Shown here: positions 33,404 through 44,000 of the stretch, piece by piece
Position numbering within the stretch: position 1 is the stretch's first letter
Layout of the letters: each line of letters starts with the position of its first letter
Assembly (NCBI GenBank): GCA_037074705.1
Contig: CM073596.1
Span: 28,432,001-28,496,000 of the forward strand
DNA from: Zhengitettix transpicula
Lineage: Eukaryota; Arthropoda; Insecta; Orthoptera; Tetrigidae
Reading direction: 5' to 3'
Length of the DNA: 64,000 bases
Notes under the pieces: model-generated
Databases searched by the model: none
What the model was told of the DNA's origin: nothing
Seen by the model: the letters and a program-made list of their open reading frames with translations, nothing else
Made by a program: the position numbers and the translations under genes

Positions 33404-33908
33404 TTGAACCAGGACTGTAATATGAGAGAGAGTACGTAAAAATATAAATTTATTATTTTTCTATTCGGCAGTCGATTGACGGTAATATTTTCATCGCTCG
33501 TGACAGGTTACGGCGTTATCACTTCAGTTCGGGTTTTTACTGTTTGCCGCGTCTCTATCAAGAACACAGGATTCCGTAAACTATTTTGTTTGGGTTACAA
33601 TGCGTAACAAAAGCTGAATTCCATACAGCGGCCTAATAAGCTTGAGTCGCGAGCAAAGACCTGGGCATCTAGCCACATCCACTACTGATTACAAGATTAG
33701 GTAAACTGGTGTCCTAACTCTGAATAAGGAACGCGTGATTATAGATGTAAAGATTAACCAAAAAATACATTATTCATGGTTTTTTATGTAAAATTATCCA
33801 GAAGGGGCTGATTAACAGGTGAAGTAAGCGTTGAAACCATAGCTTCAGCGGAAACATTTTTTCCAGGGTTATCTGAAAGCTTGCGGAACTAAGGACCATG
33901 GTTATCTT
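33404..33908. other. Unassigned non-coding DNA
   Basis: Mixed composition. No frame, RNA or repeat is recognised. Confidence 0.45.
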
Positions 33909-34415
33909 TTTTTTTTAGAGGAGTAGACAGGCTATCTATAGGGTAATCCACATAGTCCCTTATAGAATAGGAAATGGATTTGAAATGGGGTATGTGGAAG
34001 GGTTGAGCAAGGTAGCCAAGGGTTAACTAGGGCCCCCGGGATATGGTTTAAGGATCCTACCCAGCATTTTGCCTAAAGGTGATGCAGGGAAAATACTACC
34101 TGCATCAGGTAGGTCGAACATTTGGTACTTGTACCACGCCCTTACGATGGCGGGAGAGGGGCTTGCTGTGGGGTCGCAGCTTTCCCCTCGCCGCGCCTTG
34201 ACCGGTTTAGGAGGCAGCTGGCCGACTATTCCAATAGGAATAGCGGACATCTCACCGTATGTCCTAGGTCTACGACCCCGGAACATACACACCTCAAAAC
34301 AGGCCGAGTTAGTTCTAAAGCAGAGAGATGTAAAGGCATCCCCAAACGTAACCTCCTCCAGAGCTCTCTGGGAAGCTTCACCTGCAAGAGAATTCTATCG
34401 CAGGCTTCCTTGAGG
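33909..34415 (-). mobile_element. Family A retroposon, near full-length, type 2 tail
   Basis: The reverse tail AGGAGTAGACAGGCTATCTA is type 2. The core is full-length, and the 5' hairpin (CCTGCAAGAG...TCGCAGG, 34383-34406) has one arm mutated. A short deletion before the tail removes the usual GGCAACTCCCC. It is more diverged than the 20-kb and 32-kb copies. Confidence 0.8.
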
Positions 34416-34559
34416 CCAAGGATGATTATGTGTTTTAACGGTTTACATTGTTGCTACGAGATATTTAAAACGTGAGTGATTTGCTTCGTTATTTACCCTC
34501 GTACAACATCAAAGTAGCTTTGAGATTTCCAGTCTGCTAGTTCTTGAAACGTCGCTGAA

Positions 34560-34965
34560 GAGTGCGAAACAATAGTAATTTCTCTACTAAGGCTTGGCTG
34601 TTGAGGGTTAAATATCCCGTGCTGACGTCGCTCTTCGATATCGCTTACGGCTGATTAATTTGGGGCTCCGTCTGTGTGAGTAACGCTCTCAGCGCTCCTT
34701 CAACGACTTACTTGATTGAAGTGCCCTTCTCTCGCCGCCATTGTTATTGCGGGGCAGGCCGTGTTTCCCACTGGGCAAGTTCGCCGAGGAAATTGCCTTT
34801 ATTGTGAGAGTGGGGGGGGGGGGGCGCAAAAGGAAATGGCTTATGAAACCTGCAAAGAAGAGAGCGCACGGTCACCGACGCTCGATAAAATCTTGTTAAA
34901 GATGGTGACCAACAAACTAGAATAATTTTCACCGCATTCGTAGAACCCCCTCTCGTGAAAACCAC
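34560..34965. other. GC-richer island with G-run
   Basis: Non-repetitive GC-richer DNA with a run of at least 12 G near 34811-34822, open in short frames on both strands (69 and 73 codons), no domain. It contains CCGCCATTG, CpG-rich stretches and GCGCAAAAGGAAATGGC. A regulatory role is speculation. Confidence 0.3.
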
Positions 34966-35526
34966 ATTAAAATGACACCTAAAATACTATTCAGTCGCGA
35001 GTGTAAATTGGAAGAAATATCTAATATTTTAAGAATGATTACATCAAATTCCAAATTGAAAATTTTCAATTATTTGCTTAGTAATTAGATATAGTTAGTT
35101 AATGAAAGAAACCCACAAAATCAGCCAAACGTTTGCTAAAACTTATATTAAAAAATTAGATGCCTTTATCCGTTACTTGTGTCATAAACAACAGTTTTAA
35201 ACTGTTAAGAAACTAATAATAATGCTATATCATAATTTTAATTGAATTTTATAATTGATAAGTTTTGATAGTGAATTGAGTAGAGGGCATTTAAATATCA
35301 ATTAGTAGTTAAATAATGTTTTTATTATCGAGGGAAACTCGTAAAAATAATGTCCATTGAAGTATAAATGTTTAATATCCGAAAATGAAATCCAAAATAT
35401 ATTTTATCTGCAAGTTTTGAACGAAATTACTTTTATAAGGATGGGGTAATTTTTTTAAAGTTTCCCGTGGCTAATTTTGTATTTTATATTTCTTTTAATA
35501 TGAATACTCACGTATATCTCGTTTTC
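34966..35526. other. AT-rich DNA; end shared with 37028-37062
   Basis: Nothing coding. The last ~35 bp (AATATGAATACTCACGTATA, then TCTCGTTTTCGAG) is nearly the same as 37028-37062, also just upstream of a family A copy. This suggests that the two loci derive from one duplicated segment. Confidence 0.5.
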
Positions 35527-35905
35527 GAGAGGCACCTCAGCCTGTTTTGAGAAGTGAATGTTCCGGGGTCACAGACCATTGGAACAGTCGGCCAGCTGCC
35601 TCCTACACTGGTCGAGGCCAGGGGGAGGGAATGCTGCGTCCCCATAGCGAGAACGTCTCCCTCGGAAGGGCGTGGGACAACTGCCCAATGCCCGACCTAC
35701 CTGATGCAGGTTTTTCTAGGGTTTGTCCTGTATCACTTTTAGGTGAATGCTGGGAAGGATCCTTAAAATATGGCCCGGGGGCTCTAGTTAACCCTTGGCT
35801 ACCGTCCTCTATCCTTCCGCGAACTCCTTTCATATCCTTTCCTATGCTATTAAAGGGGAGTTGCCACCACGTGGATTACCCTCATGTAGCCTGTAACTCT
35901 AAATA
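35527..35905 (+). mobile_element. Family A retroposon, 5'-truncated
   Basis: From GAGGCACCTCAGCCTGTTTT through GGAACAGTCGGCCAGCTGCC, with ~30 bp missing between ACAGACC and ATTGGAACAG, to the type 1 tail and a TAAATAAAA-type simple A-rich end. Confidence 0.82.
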
Positions 35906-36733
35906 AAAATTAAATAAAATATATATCACATTTTATGCGATTTTACGCGGAAATAATAATTTTTTTACCGTCAAATATAATATATTAATTAATATTCGCT
36001 AAGAAGTGAAAATATGACTTTTTTTATGTATGTTTCTCACGATCACTTTCACTAAACGATTCCGTGAATTTAACTAGGAATAAATCTTAACAACGGGTTC
36101 CCTTTTAAGTTTCTTGGCAGGCGTTCCTTGTTCTCCCATGAATAATACATGCTGGCTAATCCTTCGAAGAAGACAATTTCTTCAGACCCCAGTAATGAAA
36201 TTGTTCCTCTGAGTTCATTGAAAATTACGTAAACTAATTCATTGTGACATTTATCTAAAAGCTGAACTCGAATTTAATAACAAATTTGTCTCTCCCCAGG
36301 GAGTCAATGCACTGAAAAATCTCCAAAAGATGTTGTACATAACCGAAGCGACTAATATTATAAACCTTTCATAACAGTGGTAGATTATTTAGGATGTACT
36401 AAAAGCTGTTGATGTTCAAAATTCGTTTGTTACAATTCTGAAACTCATTACACGGTCAACTAATTTCTACTTTACTACGTACATGTCAGATCAATAACGC
36501 TTTAATTTCATTTCCCTTCAATATTATCACTTTTAACAGTATCTTTGTATTACTATTCTTACTGATTCGATTAACTCCATGATATACTATTTAAGGTTAA
36601 TTTATAGGGGTTTGAACGTCTCCAAAAAGGTTTCCTTAATTCACATTTCATTTATTATCTCGTCAACATAAAGTTATTAAAATGTTATTTTCATTAATGC
36701 ACTTTTCTGTTTTACAATTTTTTTAATATTTTT
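35906..36733. other. AT-rich non-coding DNA
   Basis: No gene or repeat recognised. Confidence 0.5.
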
Positions 36734-36940
36734 CGATTTTTCAAGAAAATCATTTTGAATTAAATCGTTAGGAAATGAGGAACGGACTAAATAGAAACGA
36801 ATATTTTTTTAATGTAGGCGTCTGATAAGGTCTGATAAAAAAGAAAAATTCGAGAATGTATTACGGTTGAATTGTTAGGAAAATATACAAGAAGAACGTA
36901 CACGCCTTATCAGAAATATTGAGTGTCCTTTGGATTTTTT
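36734..36940 (+). repeat. Repeat D, copy 2
   Basis: Matches 6278-6552, with a ~70-bp gap relative to it: AATTAAATCGTTAGGA, GAGGAACGGAC, GTCTGATAA, TTCGAGAATGTATTACGG, ACGTACACGCCTTATCAGAA and ATATTGAGTGTCC. As in copy 1, it abuts a minus-strand family A tail. Confidence 0.7.
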
Positions 36941-36995
36941 TAGAGTAACGAGCTACGTGGGAACAATCCACATGGTGTCAATATTTTTTAATGCC
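36941..36995 (-). mobile_element. Family A tail fragment
   Basis: Only the reverse tail (TTTTTTAGAGTAACGAGCTA, then CAATCCACATGGTG) survives, collinear with 6553-6595. AT-rich sequence follows to 37027. Confidence 0.6.
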
Positions 36996-37060
36996 TCCCA
37001 CATATAATTATTATTTTTTATACTCCGTTTAATATGTATTCTCACGTATATCACGTTTTC

Positions 37061-37203
37061 GAGAGGCACGTCGGCCTGTTTTTAAAGGTGTATGTTCCGG
37101 GGTCACAGACATTGGGCATAAGGTAAGAGTCGTTTCCTGTTCCCATTGGAACAGTCGGCCAACTGCCTCCTAAACTGGTAGAGTCACGGGGAAAGGAATA
37201 AAG
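37061..37203 (+). mobile_element. Family A fragment, truncated at both ends
   Basis: GAGGCACGTCGGCCTGTTTT through TTCCGGGGTCACAGACATTG and GGAACAGTCGGCCAACTGCC to CACGGGGAAAGGAATAA, where orientation flips to a minus copy. Confidence 0.78.
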
Positions 37204-37580
37204 AAATAGCATACGAAGGGATTTGCAAAGGGGTGATGCGGAATGGTAGAGGAAGGTAGCCAAGGGTTAATTAGGACCCCGGGGATGTTATTTAAGGGTT
37301 CTACCCGGCATTCGCCTAAAAGTGATGCAGGAAAAACCCTAGAAAACCTGCATCTGGTCGGGGTAGCAGCATTCCCTTCTCCGTGCCTGTTTAGGAGGCA
37401 GCTGGCCGACTATTACAATAGGAATAGTGGACATTTCTTTCCGTATGCAAAAGGGTTTGCGACCCCTGGAAAAACCCCTCTTAAAACAGGTTTGTTCAAA
37501 AACGGAGAGAGGAAAAGGCATCCCCAAAGTCTCTCTAGAAAGATTGGCGTACGAGAGAACCTCCCAGGCTTGAATCCAGG
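37204..37580 (-). mobile_element. Family A fragment, minus strand, internally deleted
   Basis: Starts at ATAGCATACGAAGGGATTTG (tail missing) and carries the core with a deletion in the GCGTGGGACAAG region. It runs to GGCATCCCCAAAGTCTCTC and a decayed 5' end near CTCCCAGGC. Together with 37061-37203 it forms a tail-less inverted pair. Confidence 0.75.
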
Positions 37581-37585
37581 AAGTG

Positions 37586-37844
37586 ATTTTTTTAGGTGTA
37601 GACAGGCTCTGTATAGGGTAATCCACATAGTGGCAACTCCCCTCTTGTAGAATATGAAAGGGATTTGAAAGGGGGGATGCCGAAGGGTAGAGGAAGGTAG
37701 CCAAGGGTTACTAAGACCCCCGGGCTATATTTTAAGGATCCTACCCGGCATTCGACTAAAGAAATGCAGGGAAAATCCTAGAAAAACCTGCATCGGGTAG
37801 GTCGGGCATTGGGTGCTTGTCCCATGCCCTTCCGATAGCGGGAG
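37586..37844 (-). mobile_element. Family A retroposon, 5'-truncated, type 2 tail
   Basis: Reverse tail AGGTGTAGACAGGCTCTGTA (type 2) and core up to CTTCCGATAGCGGGAGAGG, then immediately the T-run of the next minus-strand copy. Confidence 0.82.
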
Positions 37845-37845
37845 A

Positions 37846-38347
37846 GGTTTTTTTTTTTTTTTTAGGGTAACAGGCTACATGAGGGTAATCCACTTAGGGC
37901 AACTCCCCTTTAATAGCATAGGAAGGGATTTGAAAGGGGGGATGCGGAAGGGTAGAGGAAGGTAGCCAAGGGTTAACTAGGGGCCCCCAGGCTATATTTC
38001 AAGGGCCACCGGGCTATGGTTTAAGGATCCTGCGCGGTAATTCGCCTGAAAGTGATGCAGGGAAAACCCTAGAAATACCTGCATCAGGTAGGTCAGGCAC
38101 TTGGTACTTGTCCCACGCCTTTCCGATGGCGGGAGAGGCGTTTGCTGTGGGGTCGCAGCTTTACCCTCGCCGTGCCTTGACTGTTTTAGGAGGCAGCTGG
38201 CCGACTATTGCATTAGGTCTGCGATTTCGGAACATACGCACCTTAAAACAGGCCGAAGTGCCTCGACATGTGGGAACCTTAGTTCAAAAAGCGGAGAGAA
38301 GTGAAGGCATTCCGAAATGTAGCCTCCTCCAGAGCTCTCTGAAGGTG
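37846..38347 (-). mobile_element. Family A retroposon, type 1 tail, with a small internal duplication
   Basis: Type 1 tail preceded by a long T-run, full core, and a 5' end around CCAGAGCTCTCTGAAGG. The GGGCCCCC/GGCTAT stretch occurs twice (37978-38020), a ~25-bp internal duplication. The 5' hairpin is lost. It lies head-to-tail with 37586-37844 through its A-tail. Confidence 0.82.
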
Positions 38348-38919
38348 CGATAGCCTGGATTAAAAATTATAAAACCGTACATATACAAATAAACTACAAG
38401 TTACAAAATTACAGAATATGTTTACTGTTTGAATTCAAAAGAGAAATGCCACCAAAGAAAGTAAAAATCCAAAAATTAATTTTGAAAAATGTCTGAAATT
38501 AATTGTTTTATTATCTTAGGGCACCATTTGTTATCTCTATTACCCTGACTCTGTATTGTTAAATGTAATTATACTATCAACATTTCTAGGTAAATATCTT
38601 GACAGTGCGATGAAGACTTTTAAAATCCTTTCTATGAACGAGTAAATATAAATTCGTTTTCAATCACTAATTGATCACAACTTGGATTATGTTAAGTACT
38701 CTACATGCGTTGTTCATTTTTGATTAAATAATCATATCATTATTTACTATTTTAAGTTAAATCCACGTATTACAGCCGATATTTTTTACATTAGGTCTGA
38801 TTGACATGAAATCATCCTATTTGATTTATTTTCTCTTAATAACGGGTGGTGTCATACAACGACCTTATTTGTTTGGTTTATTCCAAATATCGATGACGTA
38901 AATATAAAAGCTGAGTTCT
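38348..38919. other. AT-rich non-coding DNA
   Basis: No feature recognised. Confidence 0.5.
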
Positions 38920-39440
38920 TTTTTTTTTGCGTGTGTTTCAACAGAACCGCCCAAGTTGGTGTAAACAATGTCGCCAAGTCCGCGGGGGTGTCCTGAGTGA
39001 CGGACGTGTCATGGCAGTAATGAATGCAGACATTCGGAACGAGTCAATTAGCGATGCGGACCAGGATAATGGACTCGCTGAGCGGGCGATTCGTGCCGCT
39101 CGGCTGCCCCGTAATTGCAGTGGAGTAGCTCGAAGAATCGTGATATCATAACGGGCTGCCGCTGCTTCGATAAATCGCTCCCGAAACAAGTCATAAAGGC
39201 GGCCTTGTCGTCGTAAAATAACATTCAATCAGCATAAATTGCATTAGTTCGATTGGCGTGCGGACCAAAGGTCGTTGGCCCGCTTTGTTGTGGAAGGTGG
39301 TGGTGATGGTATTGGGCCACCATCAGCATAATTCACGGGGAATGTAGGAATAGTCGAGGCGGCTACCGACGCGAAACCGGGATCGTCGACCTTTTACGTA
39401 GCAAATCACGCGTTCCAAACTAATCTCCATCAATATTAAG
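38920..39440. other. GC-richer, apparently single-copy island
   Basis: About 500 bp of balanced-composition, CpG-containing sequence in an AT desert, with weak frames on both strands (74 plus, 96 minus) that lack domains. It includes a CATAAATTGCATTAG stretch and GTCGTCGTAAAATAACATTC. It resembles the profile of conserved enhancers, but conservation cannot be judged from one sequence. Confidence 0.3.
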
Positions 39441-39839
39441 ACTTGTAGGGTATAAAACCATCGAGCGAAGCTGCATATTATTTTGGAACCAAAATACCTT
39501 CTAAATTATTTCTCACTTATTAATAAATTTTAACTTTTACGACATGGATTTTAATTGCTCTCCAAAGCACAAATACTCACTGATTCAAGATAATCTAAAT
39601 ATTAACATTTCTGTTAATTTTAAAAGTATTACGACTTCACTTTCCTGTCAGTGAAGTTACCGCTAACTTCTAAAAAAACCAGCACCAGATGACTTCTTTT
39701 TAATTAATTAGAAATTGTTTAATGTGAAATTGCTTTGAGTGTTGCTCAGAAGACTAAGAGATTTTAAAGTGTAAGCGAAAGCAACGTAACAAAATTCCTG
39801 TAAGTATTGAAATTTTGTACGACAATCAAATAACGTCTT
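39441..39839. other. AT-rich non-coding DNA
   Basis: No feature recognised. Confidence 0.5.
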
Positions 39840-40811
39840 TCTATGTTCATTCTTCTTCTTTTGAATTCTGCTTCATCTGCAAATAATCTCTTGCTTTCCG
39901 GAGGCCATCTGCTTGATACCTTCTTTGGTAATAGACTGAAGATTGAGTTGAACTAAAAATTTCATTCTTTAATAATTCATGGTATACCTTGACAGTTGTT
40001 ATATTGTTAGCTTTCTTCCTCTTCTACGGTTCCACAGCCCGATATCGGGCCTCGACCTCCAGTAGTAGCTTCCTCCAAACATCTCTGTCTAAAGCTATTC
40101 TCCTCCAGTTCAAGTCCATCATCCTATTTATTTCCTTCTCTACTTCGTCTATCCATCTGTTCCCTGACTTTCCTGCCTTTCTTTTACCTCCCATATCATT
40201 GTATAAGGCATCCTTTTCCTTTCCCATGCGTTGCACGTGTTCTGTCCATTCCATTCTTTTTAATCTAATAGCTGTTTCGATGCTTGCTTCTTTATATAGG
40301 TCATATATTTCCTTATTATATATGTGTCTCCATACGCCATTTTCATTTTTTGGACCCCAAATTCTTCTTAGGATCTTTCTTTCAAATATGTTAATCGCTA
40401 TCTCCTCTTTCTTGTTTAGTGTCCAGCCCTCACTTCCATAATATAGTATTGGCCTGATCATCCTCATTTTTCATGATTCTATGTGTTGTTCTTAGTTTAA
40501 AAGCTGGTAGTAGAAATACGATTTATTTGCTAAGTTCATTCTTCTCCTGATTTAATGACGTTCATCTTTGTGGAAGTTGGATCCCAGATATATAAAGTCA
40601 TCGCTTATTTCTATCACATCTCCATCCATCCTTTTTTTCCCAAATTGTCTGGGCCACTGAATCATCCTTTTTTTTTTAAAGTTTATTTCTAGACCAACCG
40701 TTTTGGCATGTTTCTTTATTTCTCGATATGCCTCCGCTGCTGCTTTAGTTGTTCTTGATATTATTACCACGTCATCAGCATATGCAATTATTTGTGATGA
40801 CTTGTATGTTA
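39840..40811 (-). pseudogene. RTE-like non-LTR retrotransposon: RT palm to C-terminus
   Basis: On the minus strand the copy starts at about 40811 with KSSQIIAYADDVVIISRTTK. This is the RT catalytic YADD box, followed by AAEAYREIKKHAKTVGLEIN and DFIYLGSNFHKD (VGLEIN..K and FxYLGS motifs). After a frameshift (about 40470-40550) it continues MIRPILYYGSEGWTLNKKEE, FERKILRRIWGPKNENGVWR, then RLKRMEWTEHVQRMGK and RKAGKSGNRWIDEVEKEINR. This is the typical C-terminal region of RTE-like ORF2. A third piece, in another frame, reaches about 39840 (SSVYYQRRYQADGLRKARDY). The endonuclease and upstream RT are missing. The 5' end is cut exactly where a family A copy begins (40812). Confidence 0.85.
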
Positions 40812-40984
40812 TAGTTTTTCTAGAGTTTGTCCTGCATTACTTTTAGGCGAATGCCGGGTAGGATCCTTAAAATATAGCCCGTGGGCCCTAGTTAACCCTT
40901 GGCCACCTTCCTCTGCCCTTCCGCATCCCCCCTTTCAAATACCTTCCTATGCTATTAAAGGGGAGTTGCCACCATGTGGATTAG
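40812..40984 (+). mobile_element. Family A retroposon, 3' fragment abutting the RTE-like relic
   Basis: Starts TTTTTCTAGAGTTTGTCCTG and ends GCCACCATGTGGATTAG without an A-tail. Its 5' truncation point sits within the reading frame just upstream of the YADD motif. Either it inserted there or a deletion joined the two. Confidence 0.8.
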
Positions 40985-41351
40985 TCTTCCGGCATTCTCC
41001 CTTCCCTCCATATCTCCTTTATCAGCACTTGCAGTGCTCTTTAGTTGCTTAAATTACGAGAGTTGTAGAGTGTCAAGGTATTGAAGAGCTAACTTTTGAT
41101 AATAGTAACAATCGAGAACAAATTCATAATGACGAGAAAGGCTTAGCATCAAGTCATACAGCATGCTCAGGATATTATAGCTCATATAGCAAATAAAATC
41201 ATGCATATTTTGGGGTTACTTAAAGATGAGCTGACTAAAATTTAATTGATTAATTTTTGTAATTAAAATTGTAATTAGATATTCGTATCGAGGCATGACA
41301 TAATACTCGTAACAGGTAAAAACACCTAATTAGGGGGTACTCATAGTGCTT
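40985..41351. other. Unassigned DNA
   Basis: No feature recognised. Confidence 0.45.
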
Positions 41352-41533
41352 TTTTAGAGTAATTCACATGAGGATAATCCACATGGTGGCTACTCCCCTT
41401 TAATAGCATAGGAAGGGTAGAGGTAGGTAGCCAAGGGCCCCCGAGGTGTAGTTTAAGGATCCTACCCGGATTTCGCCTAAAAGTGATGCAGGAAAAACCC
41501 TAGAATTCCTGCATCGTGTAGGTCGAGCATTAC
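41352..41533 (-). mobile_element. Family A fragment with core deletion
   Basis: Type 1 tail (reverse AGAGTAATTCACATGAGGAT), GGCTACTCCCCTTTAATAGC, then a deletion of the ATGCGG block and of GTTAACTA. It stops at GCATCGTGTAGGTCGAGCAT. Confidence 0.78.
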
Positions 41534-42016
41534 AGTGTTTGAGAAATACTTAAAAAAAATGTTACATTCTTTATTTTGTTTTATAATCAAAGACATTACA
41601 GCCGAAGCAATTACTTATATCACACAATTTTATTAACGACATATTTTACTTATTAGTGTAAATCTCTGTTTGACTGAATATCACATGTATGTTTTTTATT
41701 TTCTTAAAGAGAATTAATTAAACATTTCCCTTCAGTTTTAGTTAGAATAAGAACTTGTGTGCTTTTACTTGAAGAAATATCATCCAATATTTTACCCTAT
41801 AGTATTTCATGTTAATGATACAGGAACATTTCCTTTTAAAAAAGCAACAATTATTTTGCTTCAGTGTTTTTTTTATAACAATTAAAATATTGCCGCGAAG
41901 AAAAATTAAACCTCCATACATTAGCTCACTTCAAACTGCCTTAAACAATTCAGCTGTTGAAACAATTCGTTGACTGAGAGTTAAATTGTTAGATATTAAT
42001 AAAATCCCACTTCGTC
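41534..42016. other. AT-rich non-coding DNA
   Basis: No feature recognised. Confidence 0.5.
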
Positions 42017-42050
42017 GGTTACCCTCATGTAGCGTGTTACTCTAAAAAAA
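42017..42050 (+). mobile_element. Isolated family A tail
   Basis: GTTACCCTCATGTAGCGTGT then TACTCTAAAAAAAA: a type 1 tail only, i.e. an extremely 5'-truncated copy just upstream of a near-complete one. Confidence 0.65.
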
Positions 42051-42111
42051 AGGATTACATCCCTCAGACGTATCTCGTTGTGATATGTGAGAAATCATGT
42101 AGGTTATCCTA

Positions 42112-42668
42112 AGGTTCCCTAGGAGAGGCCTGCGAGGGCTATTCTCTCGCAGGCAATACCTGCGAGGGATGTTCTCTCGCAGGCACTTTTAGGAGAGATA
42201 CGAAGGGGCTACCTTTGGGTATGCCTTTTCCTCTCCGTTTTTGAACTAAGGTTCCCACAAGCCGAGGCACCTCGGCCCGTTCTGAGAGGTGTATGTTCCG
42301 GGGTCACAGACCTTGGGCATACGGTAAGAGTTGTTTGCTATTCCCATTGGAATAGTTGGCCAGCTGCCACCTAAACTGGTCGAGGCACGGAGAAGGTAAT
42401 GCTGCGTCCTCACAGCAAACTTCTCTCCCGCTATCGGAAGGGCGTGGGACAAGTACCCAATGCCCGACCTACCTGATGCAGGTTTTTCTAGGGTTTTCCC
42501 TGCATTTCTTTAGACGAATGCCGGGTATGATCCTTAAAATATAGCCCGGGGGCCCTAGTAACCCTTCCTCTACACTTCCCCAATACCCCTTTCAATTCAC
42601 TTCCAATGCTATTAAAGAGGAGTTGCCACCATGTGGATTACCATCATGTACCCTATTACCTAAAAAAA
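42112..42668 (+). mobile_element. Family A retroposon, near full-length, double-hairpin form
   Basis: Two consecutive hairpins (42129-42153 and 42159-42183), each with CCTGCGAG/CTCGCAGG arms, open the element. ACTTTTAGGAGAGATACGAA and the family core follow, to GTACCCTATTACCTAAAAAA. The double hairpin and the TTAGGAGAGATAC segment are shared only with 19965-20519, defining a 5' subfamily. There is a small deletion in the GTTAACCCTTGGC segment. Confidence 0.87.
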
Positions 42669-42712
42669 AGTGGATTACCCTACACATATCCTGTCTACAC
42701 CTCAAAAAAAAT
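42669..42712 (+). mobile_element. Family A type 2 tail, directly following a type 1 copy
   Basis: GTGGATTACCCTACACATAT then CCTGTCTACACCTCAAAAAA. Only the last ~40 bp of a type 2 element are present, joined to the A-tail of the preceding copy. Confidence 0.72.
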
Positions 42713-43039
42713 TGATAGTTACTACTCAAGGAAAATGTGCCTATTGAGTGTGAAGTAATACTACGGTCGTCTTGACTGCTGTGATCCTCAATGGTTTATT
42801 TAATTCGTGATCAGAAATGTACATACATTAATTTTCTATAACTTCGGTCTGCGCTATTTTCAGTATCTGAGACTTCCATTTCCTTGTTCTGAGGCGACGT
42901 ATTCTTCATCATTGTGCTATCTTGAGTATCCAAACAACAACTTTATTATTTACGTTATAAATATAATATGAAAATTAATCTGTCTAAATATACATATAAT
43001 TAATGTAACATGGCCATAATTATTATTAATGTTATGAAG
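42713..43039. other. Unassigned DNA
   Basis: No feature recognised. Confidence 0.45.
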
Positions 43040-43470
43040 GAGCTCATTTGCTGCTCGTGTCGTCTGTTTCTAGCTACGGAATACAGGGAATGTTATTAAG
43101 GCAAGCAAGGCCACGTGCTTCTTCGGTCGGGAAGAGCGGAAGTACTTGTTATTTGTGCCTGCGCAGCGCATCTCCCCGGTCGATAGTGTCTTGGGACGGG
43201 GAGGGATCAGGAGGAAGCTATTGAAAGATGTCTGTCTGCCTTGAGTAAATCCCGACTAATACGGGTCCCCGCAGGGATAAGCCAGCCAGCTCCGACATTT
43301 CGCTTTTACCTGCCCGTAAGGCGTGATCTTCGATTCAGCTTCGCAGCTGATAGCTACACATCAGAATGTACAGCTAAAGGATGCCGACTGACATATTTGC
43401 TGCTCACAGCATACGGAAAAGGCATGGATAAAAAAAAGACAGCGTCGGGAAACAAAATAAAATTTCTCTT
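43040..43470. other. GC-richer island with 147-codon frame overlapping its end
   Basis: The frame 43241-43684 (147 codons) starts in the island (SAGISQPAPTFRFYLPVRRD-like Pro/Arg-rich residues) and runs out into AT-rich sequence and family B. Composition changes along it and there is no domain, so I do not call a gene. The island contains CGCAGCGCATCTCCCCGG and other CpG-bearing sequence. Confidence 0.3.
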
Positions 43471-43639
43471 CTTCACATTAAACTATCACTGTCGCGCTAT
43501 TTATTCAAATGCTCAACCTCATTTATGTTCAGTAACAAAGCTTTCCAGACTTTTCATTACGATTATATTCATAGACATTAATAAACAATTACAGAAGACT
43601 ATGGAGAGAATTTTAAATGAGAGACATCGCAAATCCACG

Positions 43640-44000
43640 ATTATATATATAATAAAAAAAGGATGTATATTTACCTGTATGTAATTACGTTAATTTGTAT
43701 ACATATTTTAACGCGTGGAAAGATTACAATAAAAATTGGTACACACGTTCTTCAAATGACGAGAAACGGAACTGTGGGGGTGAGAAATCCCTAGCATAAA
43801 GGTAGAAAGAATTATAATTTTAAAATGTGATCATTTTGTGTTAAATTAATGCCCGTCAATAAATTATGACGTCACAACACACGCGAGAGAGAAGTTACTA
43901 CGCGACGATATTGTACAAAAAAGTAAATAGTTCCTTTTTCGTAATTAAAAAAATACAAGAAATATATTGATTGAATAAAAATTATAATTTTATCCAGCAA
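43640..44000 (-). repeat. Dispersed repeat family B, copy 4
   Basis: Reverse orientation: TATATAATAAAAAAAGGATG (the family end), ACGTTAATTTGTATACATAT, TTACAATAAAAATTGGTACA, GAGAAACGGAACTGTGGGGG and TAATTTTATCCAGCA. Only the 3' half of the family is present. Confidence 0.7.

Noticed and set aside
32357..34475. Multiple overlapping 60-120-codon frames on both strands
   Set aside because: They lie within family A copies, recur in every copy in different frames and are broken by indels between copies; they are shadows of GC-rich repeat DNA.
43241..43684. 147-codon frame as a gene
   Set aside because: It crosses from a GC-richer island into AT-rich DNA and the family B repeat, with abrupt composition change and no domain.
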